Positions 43,945-55,194 of a stretch of 64,000 nt of DNA are shown piece by piece; position 1 is the first letter of the stretch, and each line of letters opens with the position of its first letter. The translations under genes were made by a program, and so were the position numbers. The notes beneath the pieces were generated by a model that was not told where the DNA came from, searched no databases, and saw only the letters and a program-made list of their open reading frames with translations. Source of the DNA: Bettongia penicillata ogilbyi (lineage: Eukaryota; Chordata; Mammalia; Diprotodontia; Potoroidae); NCBI GenBank assembly GCA_023548195.1, contig JAJHZJ010000416.1, positions 2,082,896 through 2,146,895 on the forward strand, in the 5' to 3' direction.

Positions 43945-46930
43945 TTTTTGCTTTGTCAAACAGCATGGTTTCAACTCCTGCTTCTTTGGATTCATTTGAT
44001 ACATAGTAAATTTTTCTCCATCCTCAATTTTACTTTGTGTATATGCCTTTAAAAAAAAATGTGTTTCTTGTAAACAACAGATTGTAAGGTTTTGTTTTCT
44101 TATTCAATCTGTTATTCTTTTTTGTTTTATTAGATTGCTTAATCCATTTGCGTTTAAAGCTGGAAAAGTTAGTTTTATATTTTCCTCCATATCTAAAACT
44201 GGAGTTTTGAAGTTGTTTTCCCTCTTCTGCTGTAAACATAATATTATGTTCCTTCAGTTATTTTACTTTAAATTTTTTTTCCCACTGGCTCTCTTCCGTT
44301 CACTCCTGATCTTTTCTTCTCATTTTCCTTTCCCTCTAGGGCTTTGTTTATTAGTTTCTCTCTCTTGGTTTTATCTGATTAAATAGTTCTACTCGTTTTT
44401 TTTCCTTAATTAGTCAAGCAGATTCTCCCTCTCTCCTCTTCAGTTCATCCTTTTCATTCCTTTTTTTCCCATCTCTTTCAAAAGAGGATTCTTTTCCCTC
44501 TGTTACTGGTTTTCTCTTTCTCCTTACTCTAAACCCTCATTCTGATTCATGGCCCCTATAATCTTCTGGTATCTTTTTGCTCTTTCTCTTTCAAAACTTC
44601 CAGAGTACCCATTCTAGGCTTTATCCTTCAGGAACTATCACTGCCTTATAGGGTTTATCCCCTGAATTCTGCTTTTCTGTGGTGCCTCACTCTCAAAACA
44701 GTGCCAATTATTGCAGTTATCGGAGAGATCTCTGTCCCATGGTAAGGAACCTCCTCTCCAATCTCTATCTATATCCTTTAGGTATATCCTAAAACCTTTT
44801 TTTTACTCTACATTTACCTGGAACCTCTCTGGGTCCATTTTTTCTTTTTCCTCCTAGTGCCAGTTTCCCTCAGAAGTTCTGTCTCCCAAGATAAGTAGAC
44901 TTTTCATGCAACAAAACCTTTAGTCCTCATACAGTGTAATGTCCTCATTTCCCTTCACCCAAAGGAGTATTCATTATTGAAACCTCCTGCTTCCTCCAAA
45001 GTAAGACATAACTACATTGAAATATGGTCCCCTACAGGAAGTTTTCACAATATGGTTCTGTCTATAATGTCCTGTCTCCAGCTCTTCACTGATGCCTCTC
45101 CCAGATTTCTGCCTTCACCTGTCTCCCTTGTGTGCATTTTGAAAGAAGTCTCTTACTAGTGTTTCAGTTCTCACTCAGTTGCTGCTGTTCTTTGCATTTA
45201 TTCACTTCTGTGTTTCTGTTGTTTGGATGTTTGAGATGCAAATTCATTTCCAGTTATCTTTATAAATATGTGTCAAGAACTCTTCTGTATCATTGAACAG
45301 TCATCATTTTGTCCTGTATGGTTTAGGCTTAGATTTTCAAGATAGGTCAGTCACCCTGGTCAGCATCCTGTGCTTCAGTGCTCTTTGAAACACATTATTC
45401 TATTCCGCCTTTCTTTGTATGAGTGCAGAATAGTATTGCTTTATTCAGATTATTTTGATGGCATGTAGGACTTGTTATTTCTGAATTGAATTGCAGTCTT
45501 GGGGTTTTTCTGGATGCTATTTATGAATTCTTTCTATTGAAATTTCATTTTATGTGTTCAGAAGTTCTGGGCAGTTCTCTTCTATTATATCCTTCATTAT
45601 GGTAAGGTTCTTTTGTCCTGTCAGGTTCTCCTGAGAGACCTATGATCCTTGGATTATCTCTGTGTATCTTGTTTTCCAGATCCATATGTTTTATTTGCAT
45701 AGTGAGCACATTTTATTTTGATCATATTTTTTGCTGCTCTTCTTCTAGATTGTCTTTTGCTTATGTATTTGCTTTCCCACTCTCTCTTTTATTTTTTTGT
45801 TGAGTCTTGATGTTACAGATTGAAAATGTTCTCTTCTGCTCGTTTTGTTTTTTGTTTTTTTGCAGTGCAGGATATAAATTCTGCTCTTGTAATTCTGGTG
45901 TCTTATAAACCATGGTTACATGTTATCCTGAATTTTCACAGTCTTCTGTCTTATCAAGTGTTGGATCATTTTCCTACATTTTGCCTGAGTACAGATGCCT
46001 GAGTACATTTACTTGATCTAGAGGTCATGTTTCTGTTATTACTGTTTTTCCTGTTGACTTATCTGTTCCTGTTCAATTATTTAACATAATTTGAAATTTC
46101 TTCCTGGAATCTTGGGTATTTTGAGCCTTTTTTCGACCCTGTATTTTTTTTATTGCTCACTTCTGACTCCCTCCCCTTCTGTGGTTTCCTTGGGGACTGG
46201 ATCTCAAAGCAATTTAGCCTCCTCCCACAGTTCACCAGTCTAGGTCTCTGCTCTACCTGAATTTTGGTTGATCAGAATTGACCCCAGCTGGATGCTATGC
46301 TCTTCCTCCAGCCTTGGCGGGAGAATAAGTATATCTCTTCTCATCCCTGCTCCTCCCCCCGCCCCCAAAACTTGCTGGTGTCCATGTGCACGTGCACGCA
46401 CGCACACACACACACAAAATCCTTTTCTGGTGACCAGTCCCACTCCCCCAGCTCCTTGGTTCTTTGGCCAGACATTAGCAGTTCAGAGCTGGTTACCTTG
46501 GCACCACTGTTGGTGCTTCTGGGGTATAGTCCCTGTCAGGGTTTTGCTGCCAAAAGACTGTGACTAAATTGGCTATTGAGGCCAAAGAGACACCTCTGCA
46601 GGCTTCTTGATGGTACTAGAAAGAGAAGAGGTAGGTCAGAGGTATAAGGGTGGGTTTTAATATAAGCGTATGTGGTATCCTTGAGTCTGTTATGGTAGCC
46701 TCACTACTGGCAGTGGAGGGATGGGGGTGGATACTGAATTGTTCAGTGAACATCATTTCCTAGACTTTGGATTTTGTTTTTGTTTTTAACCTTATTCTCA
46801 ATTCTTATCATCCTAGGCCCTGGAAACAACTGAAGTTGCAATGTCTTTGGCATATAATTTCTGTTCTGGGGAGATTTGAGAAATAGTGGGGAATTAGAAA
46901 AAATGCCTACTCTGCCATCTTGTTCAGATG
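43945..46930 (-). mobile_element. L1 5' half, antisense (5' UTR, ORF1, ORF2 start)
   Basis: It continues the L1 at 43455 after a deletion of most of ORF2. Right to left on the + strand it has the 5' end near 46930 (minus strand AACAAGATGGCAGAGTAG), a 5' UTR, ORF1 (RRM region near 45540-45700, coiled coil near 45700-45850) and the endonuclease end of ORF2 near 44000. No ORF survives. The 5' end lies about 400 bp before PPP3R1 exon 2. Confidence 0.7.
46388..46417 (+). repeat. (CA)n microsatellite
   Basis: CACGCACGCACACACACACACA-type tract inside the L1 5' UTR. Confidence 0.75.
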
Positions 46931-46953
46931 ACCTGGAAGTGATTCACCTTTTC

Positions 46954-47008
46954 ATATCTATCTATCTATCTATCTATCTATCTGTCTGTCTATCTATCTA
47001 CTATCTAT
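46954..47008 (+). repeat. (ATCT)n tetranucleotide microsatellite
   Basis: About twelve ATCT units with TCTG variants, 330 bp before exon 2. Repeats of this kind are usually polymorphic. Confidence 0.9.
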
Positions 47009-47308
47009 TTTTTTTTTGCAGTAATTCACACCCATAGGCCCCTAATCTCTGTAAAGAAAGGAACTAGACTTATTTTCTTATGTCTTCTTCTGGCAAGGCT
47101 TGGTCATAGCAGTTATAGAGTATTACTTTCCTGATTTTGCATCTGAACTTGTTATTATTAATTATCCTTTTTAAAGTATAATTACTTTGGTTTTTGTGCA
47201 TAAACTCTCATTTTTTGCATGGAAATGTAGAATTTTGCCATTTCATCCATTTCACATGCTCTGAACTAAAATATTTACATTTAGCATATCATATGACCAG
47301 TTGGTTAT
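47009..47308. other. Intron 1 end, no recognised element
   Basis: AT-rich sequence leading to the branch point of exon 2. Confidence 0.5.
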
Positions 47309-47337
47309 TACTAATCAAACTTTGTTTTTAATTTCAG
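47309..47337 (+). other. PPP3R1: Branch point and 3' splice site of PPP3R1 intron 1
   Basis: TACTAAT at 47309-47315 is close to the UACUAAC branch consensus, with its A (47314) 24 bases before the exon. A T-rich tract and TTTCAG (47332-47337) follow. This is a well-formed acceptor for the tiny exon 2. Confidence 0.85.
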
Positions 47338-47377
47338 GGAAATGAAGCAAGCTACCCCCTGGAAATGTGCTCACATT
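47338..47377 (+). CDS. PPP3R1: PPP3R1 exon 2 (calcineurin B residues 2-14, plus one base)
   Basis: This 40-base exon lies between AG (47336-47337) and GTAAGT (47378-47383). Joined to the exon 1 ATG it reads MGNEASYPLEMCSH plus the first base (T) of the next codon, expected to be Phe. That is the conserved N-terminus of calcineurin B: Gly2 is the myristoylation site, and the segment precedes EF-hand 1. Calcineurin B has about 170 residues and four EF-hands; it stabilises and activates the catalytic A subunit in Ca2+/calmodulin signalling to NFAT. The exon is too short to stand out as an ORF and was found from the peptide and splice signals. A retrogene copy is excluded because both sides are intronic. 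Confidence 0.93.
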
Positions 47378-47383
47378 GTAAGT
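47378..47383 (+). other. PPP3R1: 5' splice site of PPP3R1 intron 2
   Basis: GTAAGT is a consensus donor and leaves phase 1 (CAT T|gtaagt), as expected for the H-F junction of calcineurin B. Confidence 0.9.
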
Positions 47384-48185
47384 CAATTCATTATTACTGT
47401 TTTGACCTTTTTAAAACCAAGCCAAGCATTTTAAGTATTTAAAAATGATACTAAATTTGTTGAGTAATTATAAGCTGTTAACATATTTATTTGTGTTTAT
47501 TTAAAAAATACAACGTAATTTGTGGTAGTTCAATTTTTGAATTAATTTTTCTCTAATTTTGGCTATAAACTGCTCTAAGGATTTAATAGGTTAAATTTGC
47601 TTCCCCATATGATGGAAAGCTTAGTTTTAGTTGTACCAGTTCAAACACTAGAACACCAAAAAATGGCTGATGTAATTATCCAACCTGTTACTCCCTTTGG
47701 TAACACAAAAGGTTAGGGATATGGTGTAAAAATAGAATGGATGAAAAATACTATAGGAAAATGGAATGGATGGAAATATAAACTTAATAATCAAAACTAT
47801 GAAAGGGATAAACGCATCCATAACACAGAGAAAGATAATAGGTAAGAAAAGCAGCATCTGATAATGTTATTTCAACAACATTACTCGTAAACAGCACACT
47901 TAAAACAAATATTGACACAATTAAATAAAGAACTGAAACAAAATCTATTGTGTTTCATTTGACCTAAAAAGCAGGCGTCACAAAAAATACACTTGGCTAA
48001 AAGGTAATTAAAGAAGCTCCAGAGTATTCACATACAAAATGGTAGTAAAAATATAATACTTTATCCAAGATATGTCACATATGTGTATATTTATGTGGGC
48101 ATATGTGTATGTGTGCATTAAAAAGAAACCAATAGCTTTTCCTCTGTGGATAAATAGTAAAAAGATATGAACAAATATTTCTTTT
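47384..48185. other. Start of intron 2, no recognised element
   Basis: AT-rich unique-looking sequence after exon 2. Confidence 0.5.
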
Positions 48186-48189
48186 TTTA

Positions 48190-48870
48190 TTATTATTTTA
48201 TTTGTTTTCAGTGTTCTACAGTCACTTCCGTGTAACTTAGATTTTTTTCCCCTTCCCTCTCCAAGATGGCATATAATTTTATATAGGTTCTACACATATA
48301 TTCCTATTAAATACATTTTTACCTTAGTCATGTTGCATAGAAGAATTAAAATGAATGGGAGAAATCATAAAACAGACCAAAATGTAATACAAAAGAAAAT
48401 GATCTGCTACATTGTGTGATTGAATTCCATAGTTCTTTCTCTGGATGTGGAAGGCATTTTGCCTTAAGAGACCATTGGAAATATTTTAAGTGCTTGCATT
48501 TCAGTGAAGTTCTAAGTCTACCAGAAAAAATCCTGGCACACTGTGGTTGTTGCTATGTGCAAAGTTTTCTTGGTTCTGCTCCTTTTGCTCAGCATCAGTT
48601 CATATAAGTCCTTCCATGCCTCTCTGAAGTCTCCTGTTCATCATTTCTTACAACACAGTAGTATTCCATTACATTTATATGCCACAATTTATTCAACCTT
48701 TCCCCAATTGATGGGCATCCGGTTGATTTCCAGTTTTTGGGGCTACCGCAAAGAGGGCTGCTATAAATATTTTTGTACATTTTTATGATCTCCTGGGGAT
48801 ACAGTCCTAGAAGCAGTATTGCTGGGTCAAAGGGTATGCACATTTTTGTAATCCTTTGGGCATATCAACA
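48190..48870 (-). mobile_element. L1 3' end, antisense
   Basis: 3' UTR text ('agtgttctacagtcacttcc', 'tctccaagatggcatataat') is followed by the ORF2 C-terminus. The minus strand encodes an intact stretch with KSTGCPSIGERLNKLWHINV, the usual L1 ORF2 end. It is 5'-truncated. Confidence 0.85.
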
Positions 48871-48879
48871 AGTATTTCT

Positions 48880-49595
48880 CAAAAGGAAAATTGCAAAATA
48901 TTCACAAGTACATGAAAGAATGCTCCAAATCACTAACAGTGAGAGAAACACACATCAAAATTATTCTTGTGATATGCCTATCACAAAGATAGGCATACTG
49001 GTGCATTATTGGTAGAACTATGAATTTATACAATGATTTTGGAAAGTAATTTGGAATTATGCAAATAAAGTGAATAAAATGTCCATCCCCTTTCCACAGA
49101 GATTCTGTTACTGGAATTATACCCCAAGTAAACCATATGTAATAAAGTCCCCATATATACCAAAATATTTATACTAATACATTTTGTGATAGCAAAGAAA
49201 TGGAAACAAAGTAGATGCCAGTCTATTGGAGAATGGCCAAATTGTGGTACATGAATATCACAGAACATTATGGTACTGTAAGAAATTACAAATGTGATAA
49301 ATGTAGAGAAGCAAGATCTATGTGAACTGGTCCAAAATAAAATAAGCAAAGCCAAAAAAAAATAGATACAGTGTCTACAGTAATATATAAATAGAAACAA
49401 CAACCACACATACAAAAATTGAAAGTTAATATTGCAAAATGAAGTGACTTAGAAGATAAAGAGGATACTCCCAACCCATCCTTCAATGACATGAAATATT
49501 GTAGATGAGTTGGACTTTTTCTGATGTATTTCACTGGTTCTGCTGAAAAATTAGCTTTTGACAAAATTAAAAAAAAAACAAAAAACAAAACATTA
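48880..49595 (+). mobile_element. L1 3' end, sense
   Basis: 'gtacatgaaagaatgctcca', 'cagtctattggagaatggcc', 'caaattgtggtacatgaata' and 'gaactggtccaaaataaaat' are the same ORF2 end and 3' UTR as the neighbour at 48190, in the opposite direction. Confidence 0.8.
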
Positions 49596-49629
49596 GAATA
49601 TGTAGGAGTAAATGAATCTTTCCTTAATA

Positions 49630-49824
49630 TGCTTTTTTTGACCTTTTTTTAATTTGTAATGTACCCCTTTGGCAGCTTGCTGAAGTCTTTGTATTCCTTC
49701 TCAGAATAACAAGTGCTAAATTTCAGGTAGAGGTAAGAGAGAATAAAAATGCAGTTTTCTTTTTCCCAGCTGAGTTCGCAAACTCTCTGAAATCTATGGT
49801 GGACTCCAGGTTGAGAATTTCTGT
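49630..49824. mobile_element. hAT-like MITE, copy 4
   Basis: 'aatgtacccctttggcagct', 'ccttctcagaataa' and the end 'ggactccaggttgagaattt' match the family at 3863, 5385 and 24325. Confidence 0.55.
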
Positions 49825-49849
49825 GGAAAATCTGTCTAAAAACCAAGAA

Positions 49850-50295
49850 CTAACATTAAATGAAATTAGGAAAAAGTAAAGGCCTTTCCAATAAGATAAG
49901 GGATAATTCAGGTATGACTATTGTCACCACTACTATTCTATGTAATTCTAGAAATGTCTGCTAAAGCAGTGTGACAAAAAGGTGAGTAATAGGCATAAAC
50001 AAAAAGGAAATAAAATTGATGATATGGTGGACTATCTGGAAGACCTAGAAGAATAAACTAAAAAATTAATTGAAATATTAACTTCAGCAAAGTTGCTGGT
50101 TATAAAATAAATCCACATAAGTCATCAATATTTCTTTACTAGCCAAAAAAATCTAGTAAAATGAATTAGATGAATTTCACTCAAAGTAACTATAACTGTG
50201 TATTAAGTATTTGGGAGTCTCCATACTAAGATATACACAGGAACCGTATGAGTATAATTACAAAACCATCTTTACAGAAATAAAGGTTAGGGTAT
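49850..50295 (+). mobile_element. L1 ORF2 fragment (reverse transcriptase)
   Basis: 'acttcagcaaagttgctggt', 'aaataaatccacataagtca' and 'aagtatttgggagtctccat' are the sense L1 segment after the RT catalytic box. The fragment is internal to L1. Confidence 0.75.
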
Positions 50296-50299
50296 ATTA

Positions 50300-51105
50300 T
50301 ATATACTCTTTTTTCATCTCAACCTGATCTTTAGTTTCCATCTTTCTTTATTGTGCATTTACTATTAATAAGTACTATATCTTTGGGTAATGTTATGTAG
50401 AACTTATTATATAAAATAGCATTCTTGTTTCCTGTTCTACCGTTTTAAAGTCTTGTGGGCTGATGCTAAGTTTTAGTATTCTAAAAAATTTTTTAAAATA
50501 ATTTGCTATATCCTGAGGTAAGGTAAGACCACTATCTTAAAATATCCTAAATAATGTCAGTTATACTTCTGTATATTTTTCTGCAGTATGTCTGTGGGGT
50601 TTTTGTTTTATTTTTATCTTTTTGAGATTTGGTAGAAGAGCATATGATATTCTGAGCTTAGATAAATTGTTTTTATATGGTGGTAAAATATTCTTGTTTT
50701 ATTAGGTGACACCCACTTTTTTGATATAACACCCAGCTTTTTTAAAAAATATGTTTTGGTCAGAGATGGTGACATGTTGTCTTTAGGAACTGGCTTATTC
50801 TTAGACTTGTTTCTAGATTGTAACTGATAGATGAGTAAAATATTCTATGAAAAAAATTTTATTTCTGTCATTTTCATAGCACTTTCATTTTCAAATCACC
50901 CCTTCTCCTCACCTAAAGAGCCAGCCCTTCTAATAAAGTCTAAAGGAAGAATGAAAAGGAACTCAGCAAAAGCTACCAACACATAACTAGTGATTGGCAA
51001 TATAATATTACATTTCCATAATCCCTCAGTTCTGAAGGAAGAAGTTAGATTTTTTTAGCTCCGTTTTTTTCCAGTGCTTCTCTGGGTCTAACATATATAC
51101 ACACA
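50300..51105. other. Intron 2, no recognised element
   Basis: AT-rich unique-looking sequence. Confidence 0.5.
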
Positions 51106-51109
51106 TATA

Positions 51110-52735
51110 ATTAATTAATTTATTTGTTTGCAGTTTTCAACTGTCACTTCCATAAGTTTTAAATTTTCTCCCCCTCCCTCCCTGAGGTGGCATGCAATCT
51201 TATATGTATTCCACATATACTCTTATTAAACACTTTTTCACATTAGTCATGTTGCCATGTTGCATAGATGAATTAAAACAAATGGAACAAACCATGAGAA
51301 AAACCAAATCAAAACAAAACAAAGCACAAGAGAAAGTAGTCTGCTTCATTCTGTGTACCGATTCCATAGTTCTTTTTCTGGATGTAGATGGTATTTTGCC
51401 TCAAGAGTCCTTTGGGAATGTTTTAGGTTCTTACATTGCTGTGAAGGGCTAAATCTATCAGAAACAGTCCTCACACTCTGTAGCTATTACTGTGTGTAAT
51501 GTTCTCCTCGTTCTGCTCATTTCACTCAGCATCAGTTCATATAAATCTTTTCAGGTTTTTCCAAAGTCCAACTGTTCATCATTTCTTATAACACAATAGT
51601 ATTCCATTACATTCATATACTACAACTTGTTCAGCCATTCCCCAATTGATGGGCATTCCCTTGATTTCCAGTTCTTGGCCACCACAAAAAGAGGTGCTGT
51701 AAATAAACACGTGGGATCTTTTCCTATTTTTATGATCTCTTGGGGATACAGTTCTAGAAATAGTATTGCTGGGTCAAAGGATATGTACATTTTTGTATCC
51801 CTTTGGGCATAGTTTCAAATTGCTCTCCAGAATGGTTGGATGAGTTCACAGATTCACCAACACATTTTCTCCAACATTTATCATCTTCCTGTTTTGTCAT
51901 GTTAACCAATCTGATAGGTGTGATGTGGTACCTCAGAGTTGTTTTGATTTGCATCTTTCTAACCATTAGTGACTAAGAGCATTTTTTTATATGGCTGTAG
52001 ATAGTTTTAATTTCTTCCTCTGAGAACTGCCTGTTCATATCCTTTGGCCATTTATCATTTGGGGAATGAATTGTATTCTTGTACATTTGACTCAGTTCTC
52101 TATGTATTTCAGAAATGAGACCTTTATCACAGACACTGGTTGTAAAACTTCTTTCCCAGTTTTCTGCTTCCCTCCTAATCCTGATTGCATTGGGTTTGTT
52201 TGTGCAAAAACTTTTGAGTTCAGTGTAGTCAGAATTACCCATTTTGCATTTCATAATGTTCTCTAACTCATGTTTGGTCATAAATTTCTCCGTTCTCCAT
52301 AGATCTGACAAATATACTATCCCTTGCTCCCCTAATTTGTTTATAGTGTCAGCCTTTACACCTTGATCATGTATCCATTTGAACTTTATTCTTGTATTAC
52401 AGTGTCAGATCTGTCCCCAGTTTCTGCCCCGCTATTATCCAGTTTTCCCAGGAGTTTTTGTCAGACAGTGAGTTCTTATCCCAGAAGCTAGGGTTCTTGG
52501 GTTTATCAGGCAGTAGACCGCTATAATCATTGACTACTGTGTCCTGTTACTACTGTAACCTATTCTGCTGATCTACTCCTCTGTTTCTTAGCCAGTACCT
52601 AAAAGCCAGTACAGTAAAAGTGGTTTTGATGATCGATGCTTTATAATTCAATTTAAGGTCTGGTATGGCTAGGCCACCTTCCCTAGCATTTCTTTTCATT
52701 AATTCCGTTGATATTCTGGACCTTTTAGTCCAGAT
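51110..52735 (-). mobile_element. L1 3' half, antisense, relatively well kept
   Basis: The 3' UTR ('tttgcagttttcaactgtca') lies at the left end. The minus strand then encodes ORF2 C-terminal blocks: KMQIKTTLRYHITPIRL (about 51900-51960) and CDKGLISEIHRELSQMYKNT, KWPKDMNRQFSEEEI (51973-52311). The latter is an uninterrupted 112-codon piece. The copy is 5'-truncated near 52735 and has frameshifts between blocks. Confidence 0.87.
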
Positions 52736-54065
52736 TTTTTTTTGTTATTGTTAATCACACTACAATCAGGTTCATTTCTTTCTTCTTTTCTCTTATATTT
52801 GTTTTCTTTGTTGTACACTTGTTTTCCTGGTTCTGCTGGCTTTGCATCATTTTATAATCCCACACCTCAGTTTTTTTTCATATTTGTGATTTCTTGGGAC
52901 ACTGCAATGTAATTCATTAAATTCATGTACCACAATTCAGTTGTTCTCAGTTTGATTTCTAGGGATTTGTTAGTCATTCCCTTTTAACTTTGCTGCCTCA
53001 AATCTCTTCACATTCCAAGTGGTCCTACAAAAAGCTGCCAAAATGATTTGCATTAATCACAGATCTGACCATATCATTCACTACACTACAACTCTAGTAA
53101 CTCTTTCTTTCTTGCCTTAAGGACAAAAACATAAGCTCTTGTGTTTAACTTTTAAAGACCTTGATTACTTCCAAACTAAACCTTGCAGCATTCTAGAATC
53201 CAGTTAAACTGACCTTCTCACTGTTCTCACAAACAACACTTCATCTTCACCATTTTTTTGTAGTGTCCCTTCCCCATGCCTGGACTGCACTTCTGCCTCA
53301 TTTGTTGTTCTTGTTAACCCTCTCCTTCAGGATCACACTCAAACAGCACCTTCTACATGAAGCTTTTCTTGCACCTCCCAAGTGCTACTGCCTGCCCTTC
53401 CAACCTCTCTTATAATTTAACTACTTTTTGTTTCTTATGTATGTGCTTATTTGGGTACTTACTGTGTTACCCATTAGAACATAAGCTTGAAAACAGTTTC
53501 TTTCATTCTTTGTATTCTCAAGGGCTAGCACAATGTCTGGCACATATTAGGTTCCTAATAAATCTTTCTTGTACTTTGAGTTCTAGATCTTTGTTACCAC
53601 AAAAGTTTTGATGTGAATAATGTGGTGTATATAAGACCTATCTTTTCTGTCTTTGACTTTTTTGGGCCATGTGCTTACCATTGCGATCTTTGGATTAAAG
53701 CTATATTAGTGTGCTTGTTTTTCTGAAGATTCCCGGGTTTTGGCATGTTTGACAATTTCCTGGGTACTAGAAGAAACCTCAAGTTTCTTTTATTTTGCCT
53801 TTCTCTTATTATTGATTCTTAGAACATTCTTTTATATAATTTTTAATAGTTTGCAAATCTTCTTTTGACTGCTGTTCATATTCTTTGATCGCTTATCCAT
53901 AGGAGAATGGTTCTAGGTGTCATCTATTTGTACTAATGCCTTTTTATCAAGTCCTTATAAAAGATATATAATGCAAAGAATTTTTTCTTGAGTTTTCCTT
54001 TTTTAGTCTAGTTGTATTGATTTTGTTCCTCAAAAGCTTTTCAGTTTCTTGTCATCAAAATTATG
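52736..54065 (-). mobile_element. Second antisense L1 fragment, split by an L2 copy
   Basis: 52736-52972 ends with 'gtttgatttctagggatttg' and the same L1 text resumes at 53581 ('ttctagatctttgttaccac'). It then continues with 'tgactgctgttcatattctt' and on to 54065. It is older than the L1 at 51110. Confidence 0.65.
52973..53580 (+). mobile_element. L2 3' end inserted into an L1
   Basis: 'gatctgaccatatcattcac', 'tagtaactctttctttcttg', 'ccatgcctggactgcacttc' and the tail 'tggcacatattaggttccta' are sense L2. Flanks TTCTAGGGATTTGTTA (52957-52972) and TTCTAGATCTTTGTTA (53581-53596) agree at 13 of 16 bases and look like an insertion duplication. Confidence 0.7.
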
Positions 54066-54089
54066 TTTAATATTTTGTGATTAAAATAC

Positions 54090-54355
54090 AGTAATTGGGT
54101 GATGCAGTAACTAGAGCTGGAGTTAAGACAACTGAGTTTAAATTTGCCCTCAAATATTTAGTATTTGACCCTGGGCAAATTACTCTGACCCAAGTATTTT
54201 GACCCTGGGCAAATGACTCTGTCTCAGTTTCCTCAACTCTAAAACAAAGACAATAATTACACCTACCTTGCAAGGTTGTGAATATTAAATGAGATAATAT
54301 TTGTAAAGCACTTGGCACATAATAGGTACTATACAAATGCTTAATCTCTTCTCCC
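54090..54355 (+). mobile_element. MAR1-type SINE with an internal tandem duplication
   Basis: 'gcagtaactagagctggagt', 'ctgagtttaaatttgccctc', 'tattaaatgagataatattt' and the tail 'taggtactatacaaatgctt' are in order. The segment TTTGACCCTGGGCAAAT occurs twice in tandem, about 35 bases apart (54161-54220). Confidence 0.8.
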
Positions 54356-54514
54356 TTATGATTGCTGGAATTCTTTGTTTGGTTAAGAATTTTTCCCTTA
54401 GCTTTAGCTGTAAAAGGTAACTAACTTGGTTATGTTCTTTTTTTGTTTGTTTTTCATGGCATGATTTTTAATATTTGGGTCATGCATCTTTTGAGTTTAT
54501 TGTGATCTACCTTC

Positions 54515-54780
54515 TAACAAAAAAACCACCAAGCATTTATTAAGTGCCCGCTAAGTTGCAGATGCTAAGCTGGAATAGTCCCTGGCGTGGGGGAGCTTAC
54601 ATTCTGCTGGGGCAAACTATGTGTGCACATATAAAAGGAGTTGTAAAATACAAGTTAATTTTGAAGCATACATCAGTATCAGGTAGATCAGAAAAAGCTT
54701 CATGTAGGAGGGGATGTTTGAGCCAAGTTTTGAAGGAAGCTAGTGTTTCTAAGAAGCAGAAGTAGAAGAGAGGAATACAA
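54515..54780 (-). mobile_element. L2 3' end, antisense, left part
   Basis: 'ccaagcatttattaagtgcc', 'gggggagcttacattctgct' and 'gccaagttttgaaggaagct' form an inverted L2 3' end. The rest follows at 55195. Confidence 0.75.
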
Positions 54781-54784
54781 AGAA

Positions 54785-55185
54785 GCAAAGAAAGATCCAC
54801 ATGAACTGTTGTAAAGTGAAGTCAGCAGTGCCAGGAAAACAATACAAAAGACAAAAATATAAGTGGAAAAAAGAACCCCTCCCATACACAAAAAATCAAA
54901 ACCAAAAGTGAATATTGAATAACAACAAAGAACAAGCATGTCTTGAAAGAAAAGACACCTCCTATTCTTCCACCCCTTTTACATCATGAGAAATACATTT
55001 TGCTACATTGCATATATTTTCAGACTTTTTTGATGTATTGACCAGTTTTGCTGGGGTTTTCTTTTTTTTTCCTCTTTAAAATATTATTTATTATGTGAGA
55101 TGGCCCTTTGAGAGGAGGAGGAATACTGGAGGACGTTTTGGTGATGTAAAAAAAAGACATAAATGTTAAAAAATTTAATTACAAA
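54785..55185 (+). mobile_element. L1 3' UTR inserted into an L2 copy
   Basis: 'cacatgaactgttgtaaagt', 'aaccaaaagtgaatattgaa' and 'tttttgatgtattgaccagt' are the sense L1 3' end. It separates two parts of one antisense L2. Confidence 0.65.
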
Positions 55186-55194
55186 ACAAATTAG

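Noticed and set aside
48190..49595. Twin-priming inversion of a single L1
   Set aside because: Both arms contain the same ORF2 3' end, so they overlap in element coordinates; two insertions explain it better.
51973..52311. 112-codon intact minus-strand frame as a host gene
   Set aside because: It is a block of L1 ORF2 C-terminal sequence within a truncated L1.
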